A stretch of DNA of 5,266 nucleotides from Fulvivirga aurantia. Lineage in GTDB: Bacteria; Bacteroidota; Bacteroidia; Cytophagales; Cyclobacteriaceae. Positions 1 through 4,955 of the stretch are shown piece by piece. The stretch spans positions 1 to 5,266 of the forward strand of contig NZ_SMMD01000669.1 in the NCBI RefSeq assembly GCF_009711475.1, given 5' to 3'. The notes below the pieces were generated by a model that was given only the letters and a program-made list of their open reading frames with translations, ran no database searches and was not told the origin of the DNA. Made by a program: the position numbers and the translations under genes. How positions within the stretch are numbered: position 1 is the stretch's first letter; every line of letters begins with the position of its first letter.

Positions 1-25
1 ACCCTGAATCAAGTTCAGGGTGACA
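1..25 (-). repeat. Type A hairpin repeat unit (A1), cut by window edge
   Basis: An 8-bp stem (ACCCTGAA / TTCAGGGT) encloses the loop TCAAG and is followed by GACA. It is identical in its core to the units at 2851, 4404, 4674 and 5179. In the other copies a type B or C unit lies about 50 bp to the left, so the partner of this copy is probably just outside the window. The unit is read as minus because its GTCA end lies on the right. Confidence 0.9.
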
Positions 26-45
26 GTATAATAAATTGATCCCCC

Positions 46-109
46 CTTTTCCCGTACAGGTCATTCCGAGGAATCGAGGCCTGCCTGCTGGTATGGCAGG
101 GATCTTTGA
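46..109 (+). repeat. Long type C hairpin repeat with 21-nt hairpin insertion (C-long 1)
   Basis: The unit proper starts at 60 (GTCATTCCGAGG) and ends in GATCTTTGA. Relative to the plain C unit at 5126 it carries 21 extra bases that fold on themselves (CCTGCC at 80-85 with GGCAGG at 95-100). A second long copy lies at 4951-5014. The similarity between the two extends leftwards to about 46 (CTTTTCCC, then TACA), so the repeated module is larger than the hairpin. Confidence 0.85.
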
Positions 110-179
110 ACTAGGGCTCAAATACTGAAGTAGGATGCAGTATTCATAATACGACTTGCAATGCGACTGAGTAAGTTAT

Positions 180-199
180 TTCACTGCGCTCAGCATGAC
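180..199 (-). repeat. Type E repeat unit (E1)
   Basis: TTCACTGCGCTCAGCATGAC resembles the segment at 4490-4510 (TTCGCTATCGCTCTGCATGAC). Read on the minus strand both begin GTCATGC, so they share the GTCA end of the other units here. CTGAG (167-171) can pair with CTCAG (189-193). Confidence 0.55.
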
Positions 200-220
200 C
201 TGAGGAAAGTTTAGTATCGC

Positions 221-253
221 AGTCGTCAGACCACTCGAAGTGGTCAGACGACT
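221..253. repeat. Near-perfect 15-bp palindrome with CGA loop
   Basis: The left arm AGTCGTCAGACCACT (221-235) and right arm AGTGGTCAGACGACT (239-253) are complementary except at one position, with a 3-nt loop. No T-tract follows on either side, so it is not a standard intrinsic terminator. Its first 11 bases recur at 4444-4454. It may be an operator, a transcript hairpin or another repeat family. Confidence 0.7.
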
Positions 254-266
254 TATTGACAGTGGT

Positions 267-290
267 ATCCTTCTTTCGTCAGAATGACCT
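267..290 (-). repeat. Type F repeat unit (F1)
   Basis: This 24-bp segment ending TCGTCAGAATGACCT matches 4796-4819 with two mismatches. On the minus strand it begins GGTCATTC, which matches the common GTCATTC end of the B and C units. Confidence 0.6.
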
Positions 291-410
291 TTGATTAAGA
301 GTTCTCACAAGAAAATTGATAAGCTGAAGTACAAATTGAATATTAGCCTAACCCGATACACATGAATGTCGTAAAATTGCAGGTCTGTATTAAACTACAA
401 AACCAAATAA

Positions 411-1457
411 GTGGGTTTCGACAAGCAACTTTTATTTTTCTTTAGTGCATTAGGTGCATTCAATAGTTCATTACTAAGTCTATATTTTCTATTCTTTGCT
501 AGGCCCAGACATAGTTCAAACCATTTTCTGGGCGGTCTGCTATTGGTTCTGAGTATAAGAATATGGAAGTCACTGTTTTTCTACTTTAACCCCGACTTAG
601 CTAAAGTTTACCTGCAGATTGGTCTATCAGCTTGTTTTTTAATAGGTCCGATGCTTTATTTCTACATAAAGTCTAAAGTGAGTAAACAAGATAGTATCCA
701 TGCCAAATGGTACTGGCAAATAGGCGCATGGTTAGTATTGGTAATCATTATAGGGTTTATTTATCCTTATGCTACATATCCTGAGCTTTGGGGAGGCGCT
801 TTTTACAAAATAATCAATTATCAATGGCTGGGTTTTATAATCTTATCCTCCCTGGCCTTAAAACAGACTTTTCAAAAAGCCATCGCTAAAAATCAAAAGC
901 TAAGCTACCACGACATATGGTTGCTCAGCGTATTTTTTGGTGTCACAATTATTTGGTTGGCCTATTTCACGGCTTCTTATACTTCTTACGCACTTGGTGC
1001 CCTTTCTTTCTCTTTTGCTCTTTATTTGTCGGTTTTACTATTGATTTATAAGCGAAAGCAAAGCTTTGTATCGGTTGAGAAGAAGGAGAAATATGCCAGC
1101 AGCAAAATAGCTTCAGACGAAGCCACAGACCTATTAAAAAAATTAGATCAAACGCTTACTGAGCACAAGCTATATACCAATCCCAACCTCACCCTAAGCC
1201 AGCTGGCCAGTGCGCTAAAAGTAAAACCTCATCTTTTATCACAGCTACTCAACGACAACCTCAGCAAGAGTTTTTCTCAGTACATCAACGAATACAGGGT
1301 TAGAGAGGCCAAGTTACTATTGCAAACGGAGGGTAACTTAAAGATGGAAATTATTGCTGAAAAAAGCGGCTTTAACTCTAACAGCACTTTTTATGCAGCT
1401 TTTAAGAAAGTCACAAACACCACACCCGCCAAATTCACTCAAAGTGTAAATCACTGA
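411..1457 (+). CDS. Membrane-anchored AraC-family transcriptional regulator
   Basis: This encodes a 348-residue protein with about seven hydrophobic segments (roughly residues 6-30, 37-58, 66-87, 101-121, 136-152, 168-187 and 192-213). A charged linker follows (RKQSFVSVEKKEKYASSK), then a C-terminal AraC-type DNA-binding domain (about 245-345). The first helix-turn-helix is near 260-283 (TLSQLASALKVKPHLLSQLL). The second is near 312-342, where 'IIAEKSGFNSNSTFYAAFKK' and 'TTPAKF' are typical AraC signatures. The architecture is common in Bacteroidota: a membrane sensor region joined to a cytoplasmic DNA-binding domain. The ligand cannot be deduced. The start is GTG at 411, directly after an in-frame TAA (408-410), and no internal ATG precedes the third membrane segment. 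There is no clear Shine-Dalgarno, as is usual for the phylum. The gene 142 bp downstream is its most obvious candidate target, which is inference from position only. Confidence 0.93.
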   Translation: MGFDKQLLFFFSALGAFNSSLLSLYFLFFARPRHSSNHFLGGLLLVLSIRIWKSLFFYFNPDLAKVYLQIGLSACFLIGPMLYFYIKSKVSKQDSIHAKWYWQIGAWLVLVIIIGFIYPYATYPELWGGAFYKIINYQWLGFIILSSLALKQTFQKAIAKNQKLSYHDIWLLSVFFGVTIIWLAYFTASYTSYALGALSFSFALYLSVLLLIYKRKQSFVSVEKKEKYASSKIASDEATDLLKKLDQTLTEHKLYTNPNLTLSQLASALKVKPHLLSQLLNDNLSKSFSQYINEYRVREAKLLLQTEGNLKMEIIAEKSGFNSNSTFYAAFKKVTNTTPAKFTQSVNH

Positions 1458-1512
1458 GATAAACGCACTAAGCGCATAACTTTCCAATGGTTGTAGCCTC
1501 CGATTTTATAAA

Positions 1513-1539
1513 TCAGGAATTTGAAAACATAATTCCTGA
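1513..1539. promoter_or_regulatory. 9-bp inverted repeat between regulator and DJ-1 fusion gene
   Basis: TCAGGAATT (1513-1521) and AATTCCTGA (1531-1539) are perfectly complementary around a 9-nt AT-rich spacer. They lie 56 bp after the regulator stop and about 60 bp before the next start. No T-tract follows, so an operator fits at least as well as a terminator. A smaller CTCG-CTT-CGAG hairpin is at 1551-1561. The regulatory role is inferred. Confidence 0.4.
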
Positions 1540-1599
1540 AGAGTTATAAGCTCGCTTCGAGATATTATTGCTGAAGATCAAATTCAAAATATAATATCT

Positions 1600-2712
1600 A
1601 TGAAACACATTAGTTTAATTCTCATTTTCAGCTTTACAATTCTGTCACTATTTGCACAAAGCGATAAGGTAGCAGTCAGATCTGCACTGCAAAACTATAT
1701 CGATGGCACGTCTTACAACCAAACTGCACTTATAGGAAAGGCATTTTACCCAGAGGCCAACCTCTATTTAGAAAAGAAAGACCTACCACTCTGGACTGTG
1801 CCAAGCAGTGAATACATCGGTTGGTTCAAAAATGGTGATCAGGGTAAGTTTAATGGCCGTGTCGGCAATATTTTATCGATAGAATATTTTAACTCGATTG
1901 CTATAGCCAAAGTAGAAATACTAATTCCGTCAAAAGAACTACGGTACATCGATATGTTTTTACTTAAGAAAATCGATAACGAATGGAAAATCATTAGCAA
2001 GTCTGCCAGTAGTGAAAAAAGCAACCAAAGTGGTGACCGAATATTATTTATAGTTTCTAACGCGCATTATCATGGTAGCTCAAGCCTGGCTACCGGCAAT
2101 AGTTTTTCAGAAATTGTAAATGCTTATGACACCTTTAAGAAAGCTGGCTACACGGTTGATTTTGTTAGCCCTGAAGGTGGCAGCGTACCTCTGGCGTATA
2201 TCAATACCTCTGATTTGCTTCATAAGAAATACCTTTACGATCCGGATTTTATGTATGCATTAAAAGAAACCAATGCACCGGATGCCATTAGACCTGAAAA
2301 TTACAAAGCCGTACATTACATTGGAGGTGGGAGTGCCATGTATGGGGTACCAGAGAGCACTGCCATTCAGAAAATTTCTATGGAGATTTATGAAAAGCAC
2401 AAGGGTATTATATCATCGGTTTGCCACGGCACGGCTGGTATCGTACATCTGAAAACCAAAGATGGCCGCTATCTTGTTGAGGACAAAATCGTAAGCGGTT
2501 ACCCGGATGCTTATGAAAAGGAAGGAGCTGAATATTATGAGCAATTCCCATTTCGCATTCAGGAAACAATACTATCCCGTGGTGGAGATTTTAATTATTC
2601 ACCAAGAAATACGCCACATATCGAAGTAGATGGCAGGGTAATAACAGGTCAGAATTACTTATCATCAAGCCTTGTCGCACAAAAAATCATCGAGAAGCTG
2701 GAAAAGCGGTAA
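1600..2712 (+). CDS. Secreted NTF2/lumazine-binding-like domain fused to DJ-1/PfpI (Hsp31-like) domain
   Basis: This encodes a 370-residue protein with a signal peptide (MKHISLILIFSFTILSLFA, probable cut before Q20), so it acts outside the cytoplasm, probably in the periplasm. Residues about 22-140 resemble the Lumazine_bd_2/SnoaL type of NTF2-like domain: 'NYIDGTSYN', 'KAFYPEANLYL', 'AIAKVEI', then 'MFLLKKIDNEWKIISK'. Residues about 146-368 are DJ-1/PfpI: a first strand RILFIVSNAH, 'GYTVDFVSPEGG' with E192, the nucleophile elbow SSVCHGTAG with C275-H276, 'GYPDAYEKE' with D303, and the C-terminal 'VDGRVITGQNYLSS'. By analogy with E. coli Hsp31, C275-H276-D303 could be the triad; this is my alignment by eye. 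The usual Hsp31-group motif GGHGxMxD reads GGGSAMYG here, so its His and Asp are missing. Chaperone, glyoxalase III or deglycase roles are known or claimed in the family, but substrate is unknown here. The start ATG has an A/T-rich leader. Confidence 0.9.
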   Translation: MKHISLILIFSFTILSLFAQSDKVAVRSALQNYIDGTSYNQTALIGKAFYPEANLYLEKKDLPLWTVPSSEYIGWFKNGDQGKFNGRVGNILSIEYFNSIAIAKVEILIPSKELRYIDMFLLKKIDNEWKIISKSASSEKSNQSGDRILFIVSNAHYHGSSSLATGNSFSEIVNAYDTFKKAGYTVDFVSPEGGSVPLAYINTSDLLHKKYLYDPDFMYALKETNAPDAIRPENYKAVHYIGGGSAMYGVPESTAIQKISMEIYEKHKGIISSVCHGTAGIVHLKTKDGRYLVEDKIVSGYPDAYEKEGAEYYEQFPFRIQETILSRGGDFNYSPRNTPHIEVDGRVITGQNYLSSSLVAQKIIEKLEKR

Positions 2713-2734
2713 TTGGATATGGACATCTGCTTTT
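2702..2734 (+). terminator. Weak terminator-like hairpin at the end of the DJ-1 fusion gene
   Basis: AAAAGCGG (2702-2709) can pair with CTGCTTTT (2727-2734), including one G-U pair, and a further T follows. The 17-nt loop is long and the stem overlaps the stop codon, so the call is weak. Confidence 0.25.
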
Positions 2735-2757
2735 TAGTGGTCAATTCAATAAGAACT

Positions 2758-2780
2758 GTCATTCCGGACTTGATCCGGAA
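2758..2780 (+). repeat. Type B hairpin repeat unit (B1), partial element
   Basis: GTCATTCCGGA, then the TTGA loop and TCCGGAA, forms a stem matching B2 only 39 bp downstream. After the hairpin, 'ACCACTCCAAAA' resembles the middle of the element at 4620 ('ACCACTCAAATT'). B1 therefore looks like an element with an internal deletion and no right-hand A unit, interrupted by the next copy. Confidence 0.85.
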
Positions 2781-2796
2781 CCACTCCAAAAGCATT

Positions 2797-2875
2797 GTCA
2801 TTCCGGACTTGATCCGGAATCTCTATAAAAATAACTACTGAAATTAAGGGACCCTGAATCAAGTTCAGGGTGACA
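2797..2875. repeat. Composite inverted hairpin element, B2-A2
   Basis: A B unit (2797-2822) and an A unit (2851-2874) face each other as an inverted pair. The span is 78 bp from GTCA to TGAC. The middle is AT-rich and includes 'GAAATTAAGGG', which parallels 'CAAATTAAGGAG' in the 4620 element. Further copies are at 4351 and 4620. It is a REPIN- or MITE-like arrangement; no transposase is seen. Confidence 0.85.
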
Positions 2876-2938
2876 GTATAGTGAGAGAATGGCAGTTCTT
2901 AAAAGGTTAAAAGATCCCTCCACAAGGTCGGGATGACG
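2851..2938. repeat. 88-bp direct duplicate (A2-D1), copy 1
   Basis: This segment runs from the A2 unit through a linker (GAGAATGGCAGTTCTTAAAA) to the end of the D1 unit (2911-2937). It matches 5179-5266 without gaps and with four mismatches by eye, all in the linker and none in the two hairpins. D1 reads GATCCCTCCACAAGGTCGGG followed by ATGAC, with ATCCC and GGGAT as stem ends. Confidence 0.9.
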
Positions 2939-2982
2939 TGAGAAGAGTAAAGATGCTAACACTCTTTAACATAAGTCCTTTA

Positions 2983-3031
2983 TTTAATAGCGAATCATGA
3001 ATTTACAATGTTGAATACTGAAGTAATACTC
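2983..3031. repeat. 49-bp dispersed repeat H, copy 1
   Basis: An AT-rich segment containing GAATTTACAATGTTGAATAC and TGAAGTAATACTC. It aligns without gaps to 4723-4771 with about five mismatches. It has no coding potential and lies shortly downstream of the D1 hairpin. Confidence 0.75.
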
Positions 3032-3069
3032 TGAGTTCTATGTTCTTAATTCATAACTCAAAATACAAA

Positions 3070-3104
3070 ATTGCTAATTTGTTATTCAGAGTTCTCTATG
3101 AGTT
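3070..3104. repeat. Dispersed repeat G, diverged copy 1
   Basis: ATTGCTAAT, then TTATTCAGAGTTCTCTATGAG, resembles the segment at 5062-5094 (ATTGCTAAT, then CTATTCAGAGTCCTCTACGAG). It lies immediately upstream of the small secreted protein gene, so that gene's promoter may overlap repeat sequence. 'TAATTTG' at 3075-3081 is a partial match to a Bacteroidota -7 box, without a convincing -33 element. Confidence 0.55.
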
Positions 3105-3142
3105 ACTGCAACCTTCATAGCAAATAATAGGTAAACTCATTT

Positions 3143-3616
3143 ATGAGCACTTCCAAATTTTTATTCATCGCCTTCTTTATTCAATTTGTATCAACCTATA
3201 CCCTTGCGCAAGATGATTGGTCAGCCGAGCAGCAAGAAATCATTGCTGCTATTCATAAACTTTCTGCCACTACTGCCCCGGATGGTGCAGGTGCAGATGC
3301 TTATGGTCAGTATCTGGCTGATGATTTTAGCCGTTGGACGGTCGGAAGCGAAATGTTAAATAATAAAACAGACTGGGTTGAGGGCATACGAGAGTGGTTC
3401 AATGATGGCTGGCGTGTTTCTGACAGACAGCAACAAATCCTTGAAATAGACATTGTAGGTAACATGGCGCACCTGAGGAGAATTGTCTCTGAAACGTATC
3501 TCGGACCGGATGGTGATGTTTCTTCTTCTAAAGCTGCCCTGGCAGAGGTGTGGGCTAAGCGAGACAACCAGTGGCTACTTTACAAGGTCAATGTACACCC
3601 AATACCTAATAAATAA
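3143..3616 (+). CDS. Small secreted SnoaL/DUF4440-like (NTF2 fold) protein
   Basis: This encodes a 157-residue protein. Residues 1-22 form a signal peptide (MSTSKFLFIAFFIQFVSTYTLA, probable cut before Q23), placing the mature protein outside the cytoplasm. The remainder has the size and layout of a single NTF2-like domain. It starts with a helix (EQQEIIAAIHKLSAT), continues with 'YGQYLADDFSRWTVGSE', a 'WVEGIREWFNDGW' segment and a strand 'QILEIDIVGNMAHLRRIVSETY', and ends 'AALAEVWAKRDNQWLLYKVNVHPI', a typical closing pair of strands. Such domains include polyketide cyclases and steroid isomerases, but many are binding proteins of unknown role, and no catalytic Asp/His pair can be assigned here. 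ATG 3143 is chosen because it gives a full signal peptide. The gene is bounded upstream by repeats and lies 134 bp before the next gene. Confidence 0.88.
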   Translation: MSTSKFLFIAFFIQFVSTYTLAQDDWSAEQQEIIAAIHKLSATTAPDGAGADAYGQYLADDFSRWTVGSEMLNNKTDWVEGIREWFNDGWRVSDRQQQILEIDIVGNMAHLRRIVSETYLGPDGDVSSSKAALAEVWAKRDNQWLLYKVNVHPIPNK

Positions 3617-3617
3617 G

Positions 3618-3647
3618 GGCTTTGTATATATTTTGAGTAATACAGCC
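3618..3647 (+). terminator. Weak hairpin after the SnoaL-like gene
   Basis: GGCT-TT-GTAT (3618-3627) can pair with ATACAGCC (3640-3647) if TT is bulged. It starts two bases after the stop codon, but no T-tract follows directly; CACTT-AA-AAGTG then TTTAATT is just downstream. A terminator is possible, not shown. Confidence 0.22.
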
Positions 3648-3750
3648 ACTTAAAAGTGTTTAATTCTACTTTTTAATTGTGAAAACGTTATGATTGCAGG
3701 CCAATTACAAAAATTCTTTATCCATTTTATTTAAAAGCTCAGTATATCTC

Positions 3751-4266
3751 GTGAAACAGCTCCTTTCATTTATTATTTGCCTTGTCATTATTTCATCTTG
3801 CCGGGTAGTAGACCGAAAACCCACTTCTCCTGAAGACTTGAAGCTTGAGGCTAAAGAATTTTCTCTTTCAATTGTACAGACCTATTTCTCTGAAGATTGT
3901 GATAAATTTTACAACGCTATGTCAGACTCTCTCCTAGTTATGGACGGATATGGCATAGTTCCTAAAACTATGATTAAAGGTCACTTTTGCCAAAGTCTTA
4001 AGAAAGCCATTATTAATAAAGAGAAAACCTTTGAAGATTATTTAGAGAAGTATTCAATCGAGATTCTGACACACGAGGAGATCGAGACTAAGTATTCAAT
4101 GACTTTACCTGAGTACTTTAAACCCGAGGATCAAAATTATTTCTTTATCGGGGCAGGTTTAAAAGAAGGCGTGGATGATTCTGAAGATTTCACTTGGGAT
4201 GACATGTTTATTTTTGTGATCGGCAAGAAAAATCAAATCTGGAAAATTACAGGCGTGAGCGGGTAA
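3751..4266 (+). CDS. Putative lipoprotein of unknown function
   Basis: I do not recognise the family. From GTG 3751 the protein has 171 residues and begins with a short lipoprotein-type signal: Lys at position 2, a hydrophobic run (LLSFIICLVI) and a lipobox-like ISSC with the acylatable Cys at residue 17. The mature part is acidic and helical at first (EDLKLEAKEFSLSIVQTYFSEDCDKFYNAM). It ends in strand-like sequence (DDMFIFVIGKKNQIWKITGVSG) that vaguely recalls the last strands of NTF2-like proteins; this is weak. The frame is open back to a TTG at 3694, just after an in-frame TGA (3691-3693). That start would add 19 residues ahead of the signal, giving a long and less typical leader, so I prefer GTG 3751. 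The gene is co-oriented with the small secreted SnoaL-like gene 134 bp upstream and could share its transcript. Confidence 0.75.
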   Translation: MKQLLSFIICLVIISSCRVVDRKPTSPEDLKLEAKEFSLSIVQTYFSEDCDKFYNAMSDSLLVMDGYGIVPKTMIKGHFCQSLKKAIINKEKTFEDYLEKYSIEILTHEEIETKYSMTLPEYFKPEDQNYFFIGAGLKEGVDDSEDFTWDDMFIFVIGKKNQIWKITGVSG

Positions 4267-4298
4267 GGAATGGTTGAAAAATGTTTGTCTTAACATCC

Positions 4299-4350
4299 TT
4301 AGAGTCCTCTACGAGTGACTCCGAAGGGGCTGAATACTATAGAATACATC
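4299..4350. repeat. Dispersed repeat G, copy 2
   Basis: AGAGTCCTCTACGAGTGACT, followed by a GGGG-containing stretch and AATACATC, matches 5079-5125. Both copies end directly at a GTCATTCCG unit. AGAGTC and GACTCC can form an imperfect short stem. It lies about 30 bp after the lipoprotein stop. Confidence 0.75.
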
Positions 4351-4428
4351 GTCATTCCGGACTTGATCCGGAATCTTTATAAACTAGTGATATGATTTAA
4401 GAGACCCTGAATCAAGTTCAGGGTGACA
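4351..4428. repeat. Composite inverted hairpin element, B3-A3
   Basis: A B unit (4351-4376) and an A unit (4404-4427) are inverted relative to each other. The span is 77 bp from GTCA to TGAC, with an AT-rich middle ending 'TTTAAGAG', as in the 5126 element. Both hairpins are intact. Confidence 0.87.
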
Positions 4429-4443
4429 ACACATTTTATAATT

Positions 4444-4510
4444 AGTCGTCAGACGCCTCTATGATCAGTTAATGATAATTTAGATATGCTTCGCTATCGC
4501 TCTGCATGAC
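4444..4510. repeat. Palindrome fragment and type E repeat unit (E2)
   Basis: AGTCGTCAGAC (4444-4454) repeats the first 11 bases of the palindrome at 221-253, but the right arm is absent. TTCGCTATCGCTCTGCATGAC ends at 4510 and resembles E1 at 180-199. The order palindrome-E here is the reverse of E-palindrome near 200, so the two regions are not simple copies. Confidence 0.5.
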
Positions 4511-4523
4511 GCTCGCCCTACCA

Positions 4524-4589
4524 GTCATCCCGAGGAATCGAGGGATCTTTGCAAAAGATAATAAGTTCCCTCCACAAGGTCGGGATGAC
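4524..4589. repeat. Composite inverted hairpin element, C1-D2
   Basis: A C unit (4524-4551, GTCATCCCGAGG) faces a D unit (4564-4589, ending CGGGATGAC), spanning 66 bp. The outer ends GTCATCCCGA and TCGGGATGAC are perfectly complementary. The middle is only about 12 bp, shorter than in the B-A pairs, and D2 has lost part of the AGATC seen in D1 and D3. Confidence 0.82.
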
Positions 4590-4619
4590 AGGGAGAAAGA
4601 TCATCACTCAAAATCTATC

Positions 4620-4697
4620 GTCATTCCGGACTTGATCCGGAATCTTGTTAAAAGAACCACTCAAATTAAGGAGACCCTGAATCAAGTTCAGGGTGAC
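4620..4697. repeat. Composite inverted hairpin element, B4-A4
   Basis: A B unit (4620-4645) and an A unit (4674-4697) span 78 bp, the same as B2-A2. The middle reads 'AGAACCACTCAAATTAAGGAG', related to the middles at 2781 and 4900. Both hairpins are perfect. Confidence 0.87.
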
Positions 4698-4722
4698 AGC
4701 ATAGTAAAAGCAGATCTGTGAT

Positions 4723-4771
4723 TTTAATATCGAATATTGAATTTACAGTGTTGAATGCTGAAGTAATACTC
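4723..4771. repeat. 49-bp dispersed repeat H, copy 2
   Basis: This is the counterpart of 2983-3031 (TTTAATA, CGAAT, GAATTTACA, TTGAAT, CTGAAGTAATACTC), with about five mismatches by eye and no gaps. Confidence 0.75.
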
Positions 4772-4795
4772 CTACACTCTATATGACTTAGTAAG

Positions 4796-4819
4796 ATTCT
4801 TCCTTCGTCAGAATGACCT
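4796..4819 (-). repeat. Type F repeat unit (F2)
   Basis: This 24-bp segment ends TTCGTCAGAATGACCT and has two differences from 267-290. AGATTC just before it and GAATGAC at its end mirror the GTCATTC...GAATCT ends of the B units. Confidence 0.6.
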
Positions 4820-4864
4820 AAAGGAAAAAGCATTATTACAGCTGCATTCATTCAAAACGCTTTC

Positions 4865-4890
4865 GTCATTACGGACTTGATCCAGAATCT
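4865..4890 (+). repeat. Decayed type B hairpin unit (B5)
   Basis: Compared with the other B units it has two substitutions (ATTACGGA and TCCAGAAT), which create two adjacent mismatched pairs in the stem. The following 'AATAGAACCACCCAACCCAAAGAG' aligns with the middle of the 4620 element up to the point where an A unit would begin, but the A unit is missing. Confidence 0.8.
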
Positions 4891-4921
4891 TTTTAATAGA
4901 ACCACCCAACCCAAAGAGCTG

Positions 4922-4955
4922 AAAGATGCCATCACTCCAAGTGATGGCATCTTTT
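4922..4955. terminator. Strong terminator-like hairpin in a gene-free region
   Basis: AAAGATGCCATCACT (4922-4936) and AGTGATGGCATCTTT (4940-4954) form a perfect 15-bp stem with the loop CCA. TTTT ends the right arm and AAA starts the left arm, so it could work in both directions. It is the best terminator candidate in the window, yet the nearest credible gene ends about 650 bp upstream (4266). It sits where the A half of the B5 element would be expected. Confidence 0.7.

Larger units (their letters stand above)
110..300. other. Gene-free stretch with degenerate repeat units
   Basis: No credible reading frame is present. The stretch contains a short inverted repeat GTATT-CAT-AATAC (140-152), an E-type unit ending GCATGAC (180-199), a long palindrome (221-253) and an F-type unit (267-290). 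'ATACTGAAGTA' near 122-132 resembles part of the repeat found at 2983 and 4723. From 301 to the gene start at 411 nothing definite is seen; no consensus Bacteroidota promoter (TTG, then TAnnTTTG) can be placed with confidence. Confidence 0.6.

Noticed and set aside
1839..2024. Minus-strand open frame inside the DJ-1 fusion gene
   Set aside because: It lies antisense within a well-supported gene with recognisable domains and has no features of its own.
2758..2875. CRISPR array from the repeated GTCATTCCGG units
   Set aside because: Spacings are irregular, orientations alternate, the linkers are themselves repeated, and no cas gene is present.
3307..3567. Minus-strand open frame inside the SnoaL-like gene
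   Set aside because: It is antisense to a gene with a clear signal peptide and domain layout. The Ser/Arg-rich translation looks like a shadow.
3694..3750. TTG start at 3694 for the lipoprotein gene, and a 14-codon frame from ATG 3690
   Set aside because: TTG would put 19 extra residues before a good lipoprotein signal, so GTG 3751 fits better. The 14-codon frame has no support beyond a start and a stop.
4351..4428. A and B hairpins as ordinary Rho-independent terminators
   Set aside because: They are not followed by a real T-tract, occur in clusters away from gene ends, and come as inverted pairs of fixed length; a secondary role in termination or RNA stability is still possible.
4506..4721. 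Open frame of 71 codons on + strand
   Set aside because: It is made of C1, D2, B4 and A4 repeat units read in one frame, with peptides typical of translated repeats and no domain-like sequence.
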